Of a stretch of DNA of 64,000 nucleotides, positions 28,803 to 37,794 are shown piece by piece (position 1 is the first letter of the stretch; each line of letters begins with the position of its first letter). The notes under the pieces are model-generated. The model was not told where the DNA came from and made no database searches. It saw only the letters and a list, made by a program, of their open reading frames with translations. Source of the stretch: Pseudomonas sp. Fl4BN1 (lineage in GTDB: Bacteria > Pseudomonadota > Gammaproteobacteria > Pseudomonadales > Pseudomonadaceae); assembly GCF_009908285.1 (NCBI RefSeq), contig NZ_JAAARM010000011.1, positions 62,001 to 126,000 on the forward strand. Reading direction: 5' to 3'. The translations under genes were made by a program, and so were the position numbers.

Positions 28803-29966
28803 ATGAGTTACCCGACCCTGAACTTCGCCCTCGGTGAAACCATCGACATGCTGCGCCATCAGGTCCAGGCCTTCGTCAAGGCGGAGCTGGCACCCAGGGC
28901 CGCGCAGATCGACATCGACAACCTGTTCCCCGCCGACATGTGGCGCAAGTTCGGCGACATGGGCCTCCTGGGTATCACTGTGGCGGAAGAGTACGGTGGC
29001 GCCGGCCTGGGTTACCTGGCCCACGTCGTGGCCATGGAGGAGATCAGTCGTGGCTCGGCGTCGGTAGCCCTGTCCTACGGTGCCCACTCCAACCTGTGCG
29101 TGAACCAGATCAACCGCAACGGCAACCATGAACAAAAGAGCAAATACCTGCCCAAGCTGATCAGCGGTGAACATATCGGCGCCCTGGCCATGAGCGAGCC
29201 CAACGCCGGCTCTGACGTGGTGTCGATGAAACTGCGCGCGGACAAGCGCGGCGACCATTTCGTCCTCAACGGCAGCAAGACCTGGATCACCAACGGCCCC
29301 GACGCCAACACCTACGTGATCTACGCCAAGACCGACCTGGAAAAGGGCCCCCACGGCATCACCGCCTTCATCGTCGAGCGCGACTGGAAAGGCTTCAGCC
29401 GCAGCAACAAGTTCGACAAGCTGGGCATGCGCGGCTCCAACACCTGCGAGCTGTTCTTCGATGACGTGGAAGTGCCGGAGGAAAACATCCTCGGCGTGCT
29501 CAACGGCGGCGTAAAAGTCCTGATGAGCGGCCTGGACTACGAGCGCGTTGTGCTCTCCGGCGGCCCGACCGGGATCATGCAGGCCTGCATGGACCTGGTG
29601 GTTCCCTACATCCACGACCGCAAGCAGTTCGGCCAAAGCATCGGCGAATTCCAGCTGATCCAGGGCAAGATCGCCGACATGTACACCCAGCTCAACGCCA
29701 GCCGCGCCTACCTGTACGCCGTGGCCCAGGCCTGCGAACGCGGCGAAACCACCCGCAAGGACGCCGCCGGGGTAATCCTCTACAGCGCCGAGCGCGCGAC
29801 CCAGATGGCCCTCGACGCAATCCAGATTCTCGGCGGCAACGGCTACATCAATGAGTTCCCGGCGGGCCGCCTGCTGCGCGACGCCAAGCTCTACGAGATC
29901 GGCGCGGGCACCAGCGAGATCCGCCGCATGCTGATCGGCCGCGAACTGTTCAACGAAACCCGCTAA
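28803..29966 (+). CDS. liuA: Isovaleryl-CoA dehydrogenase
   Basis: A 387-aa FAD-dependent acyl-CoA dehydrogenase that oxidises isovaleryl-CoA to 3-methylcrotonyl-CoA. Seen: [54 protein letters not shown] (the Glu in this helix is the catalytic base position of isovaleryl-CoA dehydrogenases), [20 protein letters not shown] and [17 protein letters not shown]. First gene of the liuABCD operon, 12 bases before liuB. Confidence 0.96.
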   Translation: MSYPTLNFALGETIDMLRHQVQAFVKAELAPRAAQIDIDNLFPADMWRKFGDMGLLGITVAEEYGGAGLGYLAHVVAMEEISRGSASVALSYGAHSNLCVNQINRNGNHEQKSKYLPKLISGEHIGALAMSEPNAGSDVVSMKLRADKRGDHFVLNGSKTWITNGPDANTYVIYAKTDLEKGPHGITAFIVERDWKGFSRSNKFDKLGMRGSNTCELFFDDVEVPEENILGVLNGGVKVLMSGLDYERVVLSGGPTGIMQACMDLVVPYIHDRKQFGQSIGEFQLIQGKIADMYTQLNASRAYLYAVAQACERGETTRKDAAGVILYSAERATQMALDAIQILGGNGYINEFPAGRLLRDAKLYEIGAGTSEIRRMLIGRELFNETR

Positions 29967-29977
29967 CGGAGCTGTCC

Positions 29978-31585
29978 ATGGCTATCCTGCATACCCAGCT
30001 CAACCCGCGCTCAGCGGAGTTCATGAGCAACAGCGAAGCGATGCTGCAACAAGTCGACGCCTTGCATACCCTGCTCGCCCAGGTCCAGCAAGGCGGCGGC
30101 ACCAAGGCCCAGGAGCGCCACACCTCCCGAGGCAAACTGCTGCCTCGGGAGCGCATCAACCGTTTGCTCGATGCCGGTTCGCCGTTTCTCGAAATCAGCC
30201 CGCTGGCCGCCTACGAGGTCTATGGCGAAGACGTACCCGCCGCCGGAGTGATTGCCGGCATCGGCCGGGTGGAGGGCATCGAATGCATGATCGTGGCCAA
30301 CGATGCCACGGTGAAAGGCGGTTCGTATTACCCATTGACGGTGAAGAAGCACCTGCGGGCGCAAACCATCGCTCAGCAGAATCGCCTGCCCTGCATCTAT
30401 CTGGTGGATTCCGGTGGCGCCAACCTGCCCCGCCAGGATGAAGTGTTCCCGGACCGCGAGCACTTTGGGCGGATTTTCTTCAACCAGGCCAACATGAGTG
30501 CCCAAGGCATCCCGCAGATCGCCGTGGTCATGGGCTCCTGCACAGCCGGCGGCGCCTACGTGCCGGCGATGGCCGACGAAGCCATCATGGTGCGTGAACA
30601 GGCCACGATCTTCCTCGCCGGCCCGCCTCTGGTGAAAGCCGCCACCGGTGAAGTGGTGAGTGCCGAGGACCTGGGCGGCGCCGACGTGCATTGCAAGATC
30701 TCCGGAGTCGCCGACCACTACGCCGACAGCGATGAACATGCCCTGGCCCTGGCTCGCCGTTGTGTGGCCAACCTCAACTGGCACAAGCAGGGTCAGGTGC
30801 AGCAACGCACACCGATCGCCCCGCTGTATGCCCGCGACGAACTCTACGGTGTAGTGCCGGCCGATCCCAAGCAGCCCTTCGATGTCCGCGAGGTCATCGC
30901 CCGGCTGGTGGATGGCTCAGTGTTCGATGAATTCAAGGCACTGTTTGGCACCACCCTGGTCTGTGGCTTCGCCCACCTGCACGGCTACCCCGTTGCCATC
31001 CTGGCCAACAACGGCATCCTCTTCGCCGAGGCCGCGCAAAAAGGCGCGCACTTCATCGAGCTGGCTTGCCAGCGCGGGATTCCACTAGTGTTCCTGCAAA
31101 ACATCACCGGTTTCATGGTCGGCCAGAAATACGAGGCCGGTGGCATCGCCAAGCACGGCGCCAAACTGGTGACCGCAGTGGCATGCGCCAAGGTCCCGAA
31201 GTTCACCGTGATCATCGGCGGCAGCTTCGGCGCCGGCAACTACGGCATGTGCGGGCGGGCCTACGATCCGCGTTTCCTGTGGATGTGGCCCAACGCGCGG
31301 ATCGGCGTGATGGGTGCCGAACAGGCTGCCGGGGTACTGGTGCAGGTCAAGCGCGAACAAGCGGAACGTGGCGGCCACCGCTTCGATGCCGCCCAGGAAG
31401 CCGAGATCAAGCAGCCGATCCTCGATCAGTACGAACGCCAGGGTCACCCTTACTACTCCAGCGCGCGCTTGTGGGACGACGGCGTTATCGACCCGGCGCA
31501 AACCCGTGATGTGCTGGCCCTGGCTTTGTCCGCGGCCCTCAATGCCCCCATCGAACAGAGCCGCTTCGGCGTGTTCCGCATGTAA
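29978..31585 (+). CDS. liuB: Methylcrotonyl-CoA carboxylase, carboxyltransferase (beta) subunit
   Basis: A 535-aa biotin-dependent carboxyltransferase subunit converting 3-methylcrotonyl-CoA to 3-methylglutaconyl-CoA together with LiuD. Seen: [80 protein letters not shown] and [15 protein letters not shown]. Start 29978 (MAILHTQL) has GGAG upstream. Confidence 0.97.
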   Translation: MAILHTQLNPRSAEFMSNSEAMLQQVDALHTLLAQVQQGGGTKAQERHTSRGKLLPRERINRLLDAGSPFLEISPLAAYEVYGEDVPAAGVIAGIGRVEGIECMIVANDATVKGGSYYPLTVKKHLRAQTIAQQNRLPCIYLVDSGGANLPRQDEVFPDREHFGRIFFNQANMSAQGIPQIAVVMGSCTAGGAYVPAMADEAIMVREQATIFLAGPPLVKAATGEVVSAEDLGGADVHCKISGVADHYADSDEHALALARRCVANLNWHKQGQVQQRTPIAPLYARDELYGVVPADPKQPFDVREVIARLVDGSVFDEFKALFGTTLVCGFAHLHGYPVAILANNGILFAEAAQKGAHFIELACQRGIPLVFLQNITGFMVGQKYEAGGIAKHGAKLVTAVACAKVPKFTVIIGGSFGAGNYGMCGRAYDPRFLWMWPNARIGVMGAEQAAGVLVQVKREQAERGGHRFDAAQEAEIKQPILDQYERQGHPYYSSARLWDDGVIDPAQTRDVLALALSAALNAPIEQSRFGVFRM

Positions 31586-31602
31586 TCCTGCGCGAGAAGA
31601 AC

Positions 31603-32418
31603 ATGAGCGACTTCAATACCCTGGAACTGCTGCGCGACCCTCGTGGCTTCGCCACCCTGTGGCTCAGCCGTGAAGCAAAGAACAACGCCTTCAATGCCGA
31701 AATGATCCGTGAGCTGATCCTGGCCCTGGATCAGGTCCAAGGCGACCCTAGCCTGCGTTTCCTGCTGCTGCGCGGACGCGGCAAGCATTTCAGCGCCGGC
31801 GCAGACCTGGCCTGGATGCAGCAATCGGCCGCACTCGACTACCAGACCAACCTCGACGACGCCCGGGAACTGGCAGAGCTGATGTACAACCTGGCCAAGC
31901 TGAAGATCCCGACCCTGGCAGTGGTACAAGGTGCTGCCTACGGTGGTGCCCTGGGCCTTATCAGTTGCTGTGACATGGCGATTGCTACCGACGATGCGCA
32001 ATTCTGCCTGTCGGAAGTGCGCATCGGCCTGGCACCGGCGGTCATCAGCCCCTTTGTGGTCCAGGCCATTGGCGAGCGCGCCGCCCGACGTTATGCCCTC
32101 ACCGCGGAACGCTTTGGCGGCCAGCGCGCACGGGAAATCGGCTTGCTGGCGGAGAGCTATCCGACTGCGGAGCTGGAGCAACAGGTCAACCAGTGGATCG
32201 ACAACCTGCTGCTCAACAGCCCTCAGGCCATGCGCGCCAGCAAGGACCTGCTACGGGAAGTGGGCAACGGCGCTATCACCACCGCCCTGCGCCGCTACTG
32301 TGAAAATGCCATTGCGCGCATTCGCGTCAGCGCCGAGGGCCAGGAAGGCCTGCGCGCGTTCCTGGAAAAACGTCCGCCCAACTGGCAGACCGAGACCACC
32401 ACCAAGGAGCCCCGTTGA
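31603..32418 (+). CDS. liuC: Methylglutaconyl-CoA hydratase (crotonase family)
   Basis: A 271-aa enoyl-CoA hydratase-type enzyme. In this operon it should hydrate 3-methylglutaconyl-CoA to HMG-CoA. Seen: LRGRGKHFSAGADLAWMQQS (oxyanion hole), GAAYGGALGLISCCDMAIAT and FCLSEVRIGLAPAVISPFV with the catalytic Glu position. Its TGA overlaps the ATG of liuD by one base (TGATG), indicating coupled translation. Confidence 0.94.
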   Translation: MSDFNTLELLRDPRGFATLWLSREAKNNAFNAEMIRELILALDQVQGDPSLRFLLLRGRGKHFSAGADLAWMQQSAALDYQTNLDDARELAELMYNLAKLKIPTLAVVQGAAYGGALGLISCCDMAIATDDAQFCLSEVRIGLAPAVISPFVVQAIGERAARRYALTAERFGGQRAREIGLLAESYPTAELEQQVNQWIDNLLLNSPQAMRASKDLLREVGNGAITTALRRYCENAIARIRVSAEGQEGLRAFLEKRPPNWQTETTTKEPR

Positions 32419-34364
32419 TGAGCACTCCTGTTCTAGACACCCTGCTGGTGGCCAACCGTGGCGAGATCGCCTGCCGCGTGATGCGCACCGCCAAGGCCCT
32501 GGGCCTGACCACCGTGGCCGTGCACAGCGCCACCGACCGCGATGCCCGGCACAGCCGTGAGGCGGATATCCGCGTGGACCTGGGGGGCAGCAAGGCCAGC
32601 GAGAGTTATCTGCAGATCGACAAGTTGATCGCTGCAGCCAAAGCCAGTGGCGCTCAAGCCATCCATCCTGGTTACGGCTTCCTCTCGGAGAACGCCGGTT
32701 TCGCCCGGGCCATCGAAGCCGCGGGCTTGATCTTCCTCGGCCCGCCCGCTTCGGCCATCGACGCCATGGGCAGCAAGTCGGCAGCCAAGACGCTGATGGA
32801 AGCCGCGGGCGTGCCCCTGGTGCCGGGTTACCACGGTGCAGCCCAGGATCTGGATACTTTCCGCCGCGCTGCCGAACGCATCGGCTACCCGGTACTGCTC
32901 AAGGCCACCGCCGGTGGCGGCGGCAAGGGCATGAAAGTCGTCGAGGACGTCAACCAATTGGCCGAGGCCCTGGCCTCTGCCCAGCGCGAAGCCCTGTCGT
33001 CCTTTGGCGACTCGCAGATGCTGGTGGAAAAATACCTGCTCAAGCCTCGTCATGTTGAAATCCAGGTATTCGCCGACCAACATGGCAACTGCCTGTACCT
33101 CAACGAGCGTGATTGCTCGATCCAGCGCCGCCACCAGAAGGTCGTCGAAGAAGCCCCCGCCCCGGGCCTCAGCCCTGAGTTGCGCCAGGCCATGGGCGAA
33201 GCCGCTGTACGTGCGGCCCAGGCCATCGGCTATGTGGGTGCGGGCACCGTGGAGTTTCTCCTCGACGCCCGCGGCGAATTCTTCTTCATGGAAATGAACA
33301 CCCGGCTACAAGTGGAACACCCAGTCACCGAAGCCATTACCGGCCTGGACCTGGTGGCCTGGCAGATCCGTGTAGCCCAGGGCGAACCTCTGCCCATCAG
33401 CCAGGCACAGGTGCCGCTGCTGGGGCATGCCATTGAAGTGCGCCTGTACGCTGAAGATCCGGGCAATGATTTTCTTCCAGCAACCGGGCGCCTGGAGTTG
33501 TATCGCGAATCCACTGCCGGCCCAGGCCGACGGGTGGACAGCGGGGTCGAGGAAGGCGACAGCGTATCGCCCTTCTACGACCCAATGCTGGGCAAGCTGA
33601 TCGCCTGGGGCGAAAACCGCGAACAGGCACGCCTGCGCCTGCTGAGCATGCTCGATGAGTTCGCCATTGGTGGCCTGAAAACCAACCTGGCGTTCCTGCG
33701 GCGCATCATTGCCCATCCGGCATTCGCCGACGCGCAACTGGATACCGGCTTTATCCCCCGTTACCAGGAGCAATTACTGCCAGCCGCCAGCGAACTCGAC
33801 TCTGACTTCTGGCAGGCGGCCGCACAGGCCTTTGCGCAAAGTCAGCCCGAGCGGGTACGTAACGATGATCTGCAGTCACCCTGGTCCGCGGTCAATGGCT
33901 GGCGCAGCGGTTTGCCGGCCCAGACCAGCCTGCATCTGAGCTGTGCCGGACAGGACCGGGTCGTCAGCCTAGGTACAGCGTCTTCAGCCTGGCAACTGCA
34001 AGGTGAACGTCTATGGGTAGAGCAGCAGGGACTGCGCCGTGAGCATCAGGCGATCCGTCGCGGCAATGCCCTGTACCTGCGCTGGCAGGGAGACATGCAC
34101 AGCATCACCGCGTACGACCCGATTGCCGCAGCCGATGCCAGTCACAATCAACAAGGCGGGCTCACTGCGCCCATGAACGGCAGCATCGTCCGGGTACTGG
34201 TCAGCATCGGGCAAAGCGTCGAGGCCGGTGCGCAACTGGTGGTGCTGGAAGCCATGAAGATGGAGCACAGCATTCGCGCCCCTCAAGCAGGAGTCATCAA
34301 GGCGCTGTATTGCCAGGAAGGCGAGATGGTCAGTGAAGGCAGTGCATTGGTGGAGTTGGAATAA
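32418..34364 (+). CDS. liuD: Methylcrotonyl-CoA carboxylase, biotin-carrying (alpha) subunit
   Basis: A 648-aa protein: biotin carboxylase domain (about 1-450; LVANRGEIACRVMRTAKALG, KATAGGGGKGMKVV, MEMNTRLQVEHPVTE), a linker, and a C-terminal biotinyl domain with VVLEAMKMEHSIRAP holding the biotinylated Lys. Partner of LiuB in leucine and isovalerate degradation. Start ATG 32418 is used; a TTG one codon earlier is not needed. A terminator follows. Confidence 0.97.
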   Translation: MSTPVLDTLLVANRGEIACRVMRTAKALGLTTVAVHSATDRDARHSREADIRVDLGGSKASESYLQIDKLIAAAKASGAQAIHPGYGFLSENAGFARAIEAAGLIFLGPPASAIDAMGSKSAAKTLMEAAGVPLVPGYHGAAQDLDTFRRAAERIGYPVLLKATAGGGGKGMKVVEDVNQLAEALASAQREALSSFGDSQMLVEKYLLKPRHVEIQVFADQHGNCLYLNERDCSIQRRHQKVVEEAPAPGLSPELRQAMGEAAVRAAQAIGYVGAGTVEFLLDARGEFFFMEMNTRLQVEHPVTEAITGLDLVAWQIRVAQGEPLPISQAQVPLLGHAIEVRLYAEDPGNDFLPATGRLELYRESTAGPGRRVDSGVEEGDSVSPFYDPMLGKLIAWGENREQARLRLLSMLDEFAIGGLKTNLAFLRRIIAHPAFADAQLDTGFIPRYQEQLLPAASELDSDFWQAAAQAFAQSQPERVRNDDLQSPWSAVNGWRSGLPAQTSLHLSCAGQDRVVSLGTASSAWQLQGERLWVEQQGLRREHQAIRRGNALYLRWQGDMHSITAYDPIAAADASHNQQGGLTAPMNGSIVRVLVSIGQSVEAGAQLVVLEAMKMEHSIRAPQAGVIKALYCQEGEMVSEGSALVELE

Positions 34365-34375
34365 GCCCATCAATA

Positions 34376-34411
34376 AGAAAGCCCCTTACTACTGGTAGGA
34401 AGGGGCTTTCA
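34376..34411. terminator. Bidirectional terminator after liuD
   Basis: GAAAGCCCCTT (34377-34387) pairs with AAGGGGCTTTC (34400-34410) around a loop of about 12 bases, between the converging liu operon and the repressor gene. Confidence 0.88.
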
Positions 34412-34417
34412 AGGAAG

Positions 34418-35083
34418 TTAAAACTTCGCAGTAGCTTGTACGACTACACCAATAATTCGGCACTCGTCGTTGTAAAGCATCTTCGGGTAAGTGGGATTGA
34501 GAGGCGCCAGATAACGCTGACTGCCCTCTTGTACCAACTTGCGGAAAACTGCCTCAGCATTACCGGGACACTGTGCAACCACCAACTTTCCGGGTTCGGC
34601 GGCAATCGCCGGATCCACCAGAATCAGCATGTCCTGGCTGATGCTCAACCCACTGGGCGCAATCATCGCGTCCCCGATCACCACCAGCCAGAACGCCGCA
34701 CCCTGAGCCTGATAGTCGGAAAGTTCGTAGCGCTCAGGGACATAGACTGGCTGCCCATCTTCGCGAACCTCACCAGCAAACCGCCAATCGCTCACCGGGT
34801 AACGGAAGTACGGGTTGTACTTGTGCAACAGTGCAGGTTCATCTGCCAAGGGCTCGCCATCGTCACCCAACATGGGTTTCTCGCGAACCACCAGGGCAAC
34901 TTCAAGAAAGCCCATGCCGATCTCTTCCAGCACCCGGTTCATGTCTTCGATCTTGGGTTGACGACGCTTGCTCAACCAATGACCAATACCACCCTGAGAC
35001 ATGCCCAGACGCTCGGCGAGCTTTTCCTGTGTGACCTTGCGGCCTTTCATGTTGGCTTTGACCAACTCGATCCATTTATCCAT
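34418..35083 (-). CDS. LexA/CI-like phage-type repressor with a degenerate S24 protease domain
   Basis: A 221-aa protein: XRE HTH at about residues 5-60 (VTQEKLAERLGMSQGGIGHW) and a C-terminal S24/LexA-like domain (about 95-215). The usual nucleophile motif V-x-G-D-S-M reads VIGDAM here (Ala139), checked in the DNA. The position of the catalytic Lys (LexA VKRL) reads FRKL, that is Arg181. An Ala-Gly pair (103-104, RFAGEV) remains where self-cleavage normally occurs. Repressors of this type control prophage or pyocin genes and are inactivated by RecA-stimulated self-cleavage. This one is predicted unable to cleave. No phage genes are adjacent. Palindromic AATAC/GTATT sites lie just upstream. 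Confidence 0.85.
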   Translation of the reverse strand: MDKWIELVKANMKGRKVTQEKLAERLGMSQGGIGHWLSKRRQPKIEDMNRVLEEIGMGFLEVALVVREKPMLGDDGEPLADEPALLHKYNPYFRYPVSDWRFAGEVREDGQPVYVPERYELSDYQAQGAAFWLVVIGDAMIAPSGLSISQDMLILVDPAIAAEPGKLVVAQCPGNAEAVFRKLVQEGSQRYLAPLNPTYPKMLYNDECRIIGVVVQATAKF

Positions 35084-35092
35084 GGACCGAAC

Positions 35093-35166
35093 AATACGTT
35101 GTGTATTTCACGCCTCAACACACAACTTGTATTATTTGAAATCTCGTAACAACTACAATACGTATT
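35093..35166. promoter_or_regulatory. Candidate operators of the orphan repressor
   Basis: AATAC-N5-GTATT (35093-35107) and the perfect palindrome AATACGTATT (35157-35166) flank the AT-rich divergent promoter region between the repressor and the DUF6124-type gene. Shared half-sites suggest one binding protein, most simply the repressor itself. Confidence 0.55.
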
Positions 35167-35215
35167 AGCATTGTTCCTACCCCTTTTCCTATTCTTAAAC
35201 AGGGCAGAACACCTC

Positions 35216-35563
35216 ATGAACACAAGCAGCAAGGACGTGCCGGAACTCGATACAGAGGCCACATTCAGCTCGCTCAAAGGCAACCATGCCGCGCGACGCG
35301 CAATGGACTACTACTTGAAACCCACGATTAGCGGATCGGACAAGGAAGAGAAGTTCTTCGAGATCAGACACAGTCTCAGCAGCGAGGAAGCCATGATCCA
35401 TGCATCCGACTTGTTGCGCTGCGCTGCAGCTACTGCCTATGACGCGGCGAACAATCTGCGCGGGGCTAATCGCGACCTGGCGTTTTCAGTGGTGCACATG
35501 ATCGACCTGGCCAAAGCCCTGGTGGACAAGTCCCTGGAAAGTCAGCGTCAGGAATCCAGCTGA
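35216..35563 (+). CDS. Small DUF6124/DUF3077-type Pseudomonas protein
   Basis: A 115-aa acidic, mostly helical protein resembling a small Pseudomonas family of unknown function: an N-terminal variable part, then RRAMDYYLKP and a helical C-terminal half (SEEAMIHASDLLRCAAATAY, then HMIDLAKALVDKSLE). No signal peptide. ATG 35216 is preferred to the TTG at 35171, which adds a hydrophobic leader not typical for the family. Divergent from the repressor and likely under its control. Confidence 0.7.
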   Translation: MNTSSKDVPELDTEATFSSLKGNHAARRAMDYYLKPTISGSDKEEKFFEIRHSLSSEEAMIHASDLLRCAAATAYDAANNLRGANRDLAFSVVHMIDLAKALVDKSLESQRQESS

Positions 35564-35655
35564 GGCACATGGTGCCCGCTCGGCAAGGGAGCAGCAGCGT
35601 GGAAGATCGGAAATGGAGAATTATTTTCCAGAAGGCGGGGAAAAACGTTTGACTT

Positions 35656-35682
35656 GCAAATGATAATGATTATTATTGCATG
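35656..35682 (+). promoter_or_regulatory. Fur box at the prrF promoter
   Basis: GCAAATGATAATGATTATTATTGC is close to the GATAATGATAATCATTATC Fur consensus and is symmetric. It lies directly upstream of the PrrF start, as in other pseudomonads, giving expression only in low iron. Confidence 0.9.
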
Positions 35683-35684
35683 CA

Positions 35685-35797
35685 GCTGGTCGCGAGATCA
35701 GTCGATAGCCCAAAGGACCTTAGGTCGGACCTTTGGATTATCTCCTCATCAGGCTAATCACGGTTTTTGACCCGGCTTTTTGCCGGGTCTTTTTTTT
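35685..35797 (+). ncRNA. prrF: PrrF iron-responsive small RNA
   Basis: About 113 nt. The 5' part reads GCTGGTCGCGAGATCAG, then a stem-loop (CAAAGG...CCTTTG around 35710-35735), then the conserved unstructured target-pairing region CATCAGGCTAATCACGG and a terminator hairpin. These blocks match PrrF1/PrrF2 of Pseudomonas, which repress mRNAs of iron-containing proteins (such as sodB and TCA-cycle genes) with Hfq when iron is scarce. Only one copy is present here, unlike the tandem pair of P. aeruginosa. The exact 5' end is estimated. Confidence 0.93.
35769..35797 (+). terminator. Terminator of prrF
   Basis: GACCCGGC-TTTTT-GCCGGGTC stem-loop (35769-35789) followed by an uninterrupted run of 8 T. 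Confidence 0.97.
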
Positions 35798-36050
35798 GCC
35801 AGTTTTTCTGGCTTGGCTTCAGGCTAATGAAGACGTGGGTGATGCTAAAAATAATGGCGGCGATAATAGCAAAAGAATGTCATTTTGCAAGTAAGCGTCT
35901 GTCGTAAAAGCTTCAATAATCAAAAGTAGCGCTTGAGAATCAATCGCATAACCACTAAGCTTCGTCCGCGTCAAGGACGACGCCCCCCCTTCTTTTACCC
36001 CCCCTTGTGTGTAGAGTAGCGGTCATAACAATCCTGTTCAGGAATCGATT

Positions 36051-37205
36051 ATGACCGTGGGCAATCACTCCTCGTTTCAAATCTCCGCCGACTTCGACAG
36101 TGGCAATATCGATGTGTTGGACATCAGCAATCCGTTGCAGGTACTGCTGGCCATCCGTCCGGACACCCAAAGTCCGCACTTCCAGTGGTTCCACTTCAAG
36201 GTCAGCGGCCTGCATGTCGGCCAGGAACACTGGTTCCGCCTGACCAATGCCAGCCAGTCCTCCTACAACCAGGCCTGGACCGGTTACCAGGCCGTCGCCT
36301 CCTATGACCATGTGAACTGGTTCCGCGTGCCGACGATCTTCGAAGGCGATGCCCTGCGCTTCAACCTCGAAGCCACTCAGACCCATGCCTGGTTCGCCTA
36401 CTTCGAACCCTACAGTCGCGGTCGCCACGACTGGCTGATCGACCAGGCCCTGACCAAGGCCGGAACCGAGTTGCTGGCAGTCGGCAAAAGCGTCGAAGGC
36501 AGGGATATCCAATTACTGCGCAAAGGCAGTGGCGGCGAGGGCCAGCACAAGATCTGGATCATCGCCCAGCAACACCCCGGCGAGCATATGGCCGAGTGGT
36601 TCATGGAGGGCGTGATCGAGCGCCTGCAGCATCGCGACGATCCGGAGCTCAATTCGCTCCTGGCCAAGGCCGATCTGTACCTGGTGCCGAACATGAACCC
36701 GGACGGCGCTTTTCATGGTCATCTGCGCACCAACGCCAAGGGCCAGGACCTGAACCGCGCCTGGCAGAACGCCAGCCAGGAACTCAGCCCGGAAGTACTG
36801 TTCGTCCAGCAGCAAATGGAGAAATACGGTGTAGACATGTTTCTCGACGTGCATGGCGATGAAGAGATTCCTCACGTGTTTACCGCCGGTTGCGAAGGCA
36901 ACCCGGGCTACACACCACGCCTGGCAAAACTCGAGGAGCATTTGCGTAGCCACCTGAAACGCCAGACCCGGGACTTCCAGACCACCCACGGCTACGCCCG
37001 TGACAACCCCGGGCAGGCCAACATGGCCTTGGCCTGCAACGCCGTCGGGGAAAAGTACGATTGCCTGGCGCTGACCCTGGAAATGCCCTTCAAGGACCAC
37101 GACGATGCACCCAACCCGATTACCGGTTGGTCCGGCAAACGCTCCATGCAACTGGGCAAGGATGTGTTGAGCACCTGTGCCGACCTGGTGGACAGCCTGC
37201 GCTGA
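36051..37205 (+). CDS. M14 zinc carboxypeptidase (cytosolic carboxypeptidase-like)
   Basis: A 384-aa protein without a signal peptide. N-terminal beta-sandwich (about 1-130, HFQWFHFKVSGLHVGQEHWF), then an M14 peptidase domain: QQHPGEHMAEWFMEG (zinc His and Glu of HxxE), VPNMNPDGAFHGHLRTNAKG, DLNRAW, FLDVHGDEEIPHVF (third zinc His) and TLEMPFKD with the catalytic Glu. This layout is that of the cytosolic carboxypeptidase group related to eukaryotic CCP/AGTPBP1. The physiological substrate in bacteria is not clear. It follows prrF by 250 bases and is probably monocistronic. Confidence 0.9.
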   Translation: MTVGNHSSFQISADFDSGNIDVLDISNPLQVLLAIRPDTQSPHFQWFHFKVSGLHVGQEHWFRLTNASQSSYNQAWTGYQAVASYDHVNWFRVPTIFEGDALRFNLEATQTHAWFAYFEPYSRGRHDWLIDQALTKAGTELLAVGKSVEGRDIQLLRKGSGGEGQHKIWIIAQQHPGEHMAEWFMEGVIERLQHRDDPELNSLLAKADLYLVPNMNPDGAFHGHLRTNAKGQDLNRAWQNASQELSPEVLFVQQQMEKYGVDMFLDVHGDEEIPHVFTAGCEGNPGYTPRLAKLEEHLRSHLKRQTRDFQTTHGYARDNPGQANMALACNAVGEKYDCLALTLEMPFKDHDDAPNPITGWSGKRSMQLGKDVLSTCADLVDSLR

Positions 37206-37216
37206 TCGCCAGCAAC

Positions 37217-37241
37217 GACTGCGGGAGCCGGTCCCGCAGTC
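37217..37241. repeat. Perfect hairpin between converging genes
   Basis: GACTGCGGGA-GCCGG-TCCCGCAGTC, a 10-bp perfect inverted repeat without a T-run, between the M14 peptidase and HxlR genes. It could act as a weak terminator or RNA-stabilising stem. Confidence 0.6.
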
Positions 37242-37244
37242 ACC

Positions 37245-37691
37245 TCATTCAGCCGGCACCCGCAGACAATCATCCGGCCCCAACAGGCGCCCATCCGCAG
37301 CACGCAGTTCCAGCGCCCGCAACGGTTGCCCGGTTTCCCGGTCGACCAGCCGCGAATGCGCCTCGCCCTCTTCGTAGAAAAATGCCTCGCCCCATTGGCG
37401 CAAGCCGATGATCAACGCAAACAGTCCCTTGCCCTTTGGCGTCAGCACGTACTCCTGATAGGCGCTGCCATCGGAGGCCGGCAGCACCTCGAACACACCA
37501 TGCTCCACCAAGGTCCGCAACCGCGCAGCGAGGATGTTCTTGGCCATGCCAAGGTTGCGCTGGAATTCGCCAAAACGGCGAATGCCATCAAAGGCATCAC
37601 GCACGATCAGCAACGACCACCAGTCACCAATCGCGTCCAGTGAGCGGGCAACTGGGCATTCGGCATCTTGCATACGAGTGCGTTTGACCAT
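37245..37691 (-). CDS. HxlR-family transcriptional regulator
   Basis: A 148-aa winged-helix regulator. Seen: CPVARSLDAIGDWWSLLIVR (conserved N-terminal Cys and DWW motif of HxlR), FGEFQRNLGMAKNILAARLR and LVEHGVFEVLPASDGSAYQE. Start at 37691 (MVKRTRMQ) has GGAG at good spacing; the ATG at 37700 lies too close to it. The conserved Cys near residue 11 may sense electrophiles or oxidants, as in related regulators. Divergent from the MFS gene, its likely target. Confidence 0.9.
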   Translation of the reverse strand: MVKRTRMQDAECPVARSLDAIGDWWSLLIVRDAFDGIRRFGEFQRNLGMAKNILAARLRTLVEHGVFEVLPASDGSAYQEYVLTPKGKGLFALIIGLRQWGEAFFYEEGEAHSRLVDRETGQPLRALELRAADGRLLGPDDCLRVPAE

Positions 37692-37759
37692 GCAGGGCAT
37701 TCTCCGATCAGGTCGCTGAAAAGTGGTTGCAATATAAAACCTCGATCACTACCGTACAA

Positions 37760-37780
37760 CTGGTTTCATTACGAAACTAG
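37760..37780. promoter_or_regulatory. Candidate HxlR operator
   Basis: CTGGTTTC-ATTAC-GAAACTAG, an inverted repeat with one mismatch, in the 103-bp divergent region between the HxlR gene and the MFS gene, 15 bases before the transporter ATG. Confidence 0.55.
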
Positions 37781-37794
37781 AATCGGAGCCCAGC

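Noticed and set aside
34418..35563. Prophage remnant
   Set aside because: Only a repressor-like gene is present; no integrase, att repeats, or structural genes in the neighbourhood.
35800..36050. A second prrF copy
   Set aside because: No further Fur box, pairing region or terminator after 35797; only AT-rich leader of the M14 peptidase gene.
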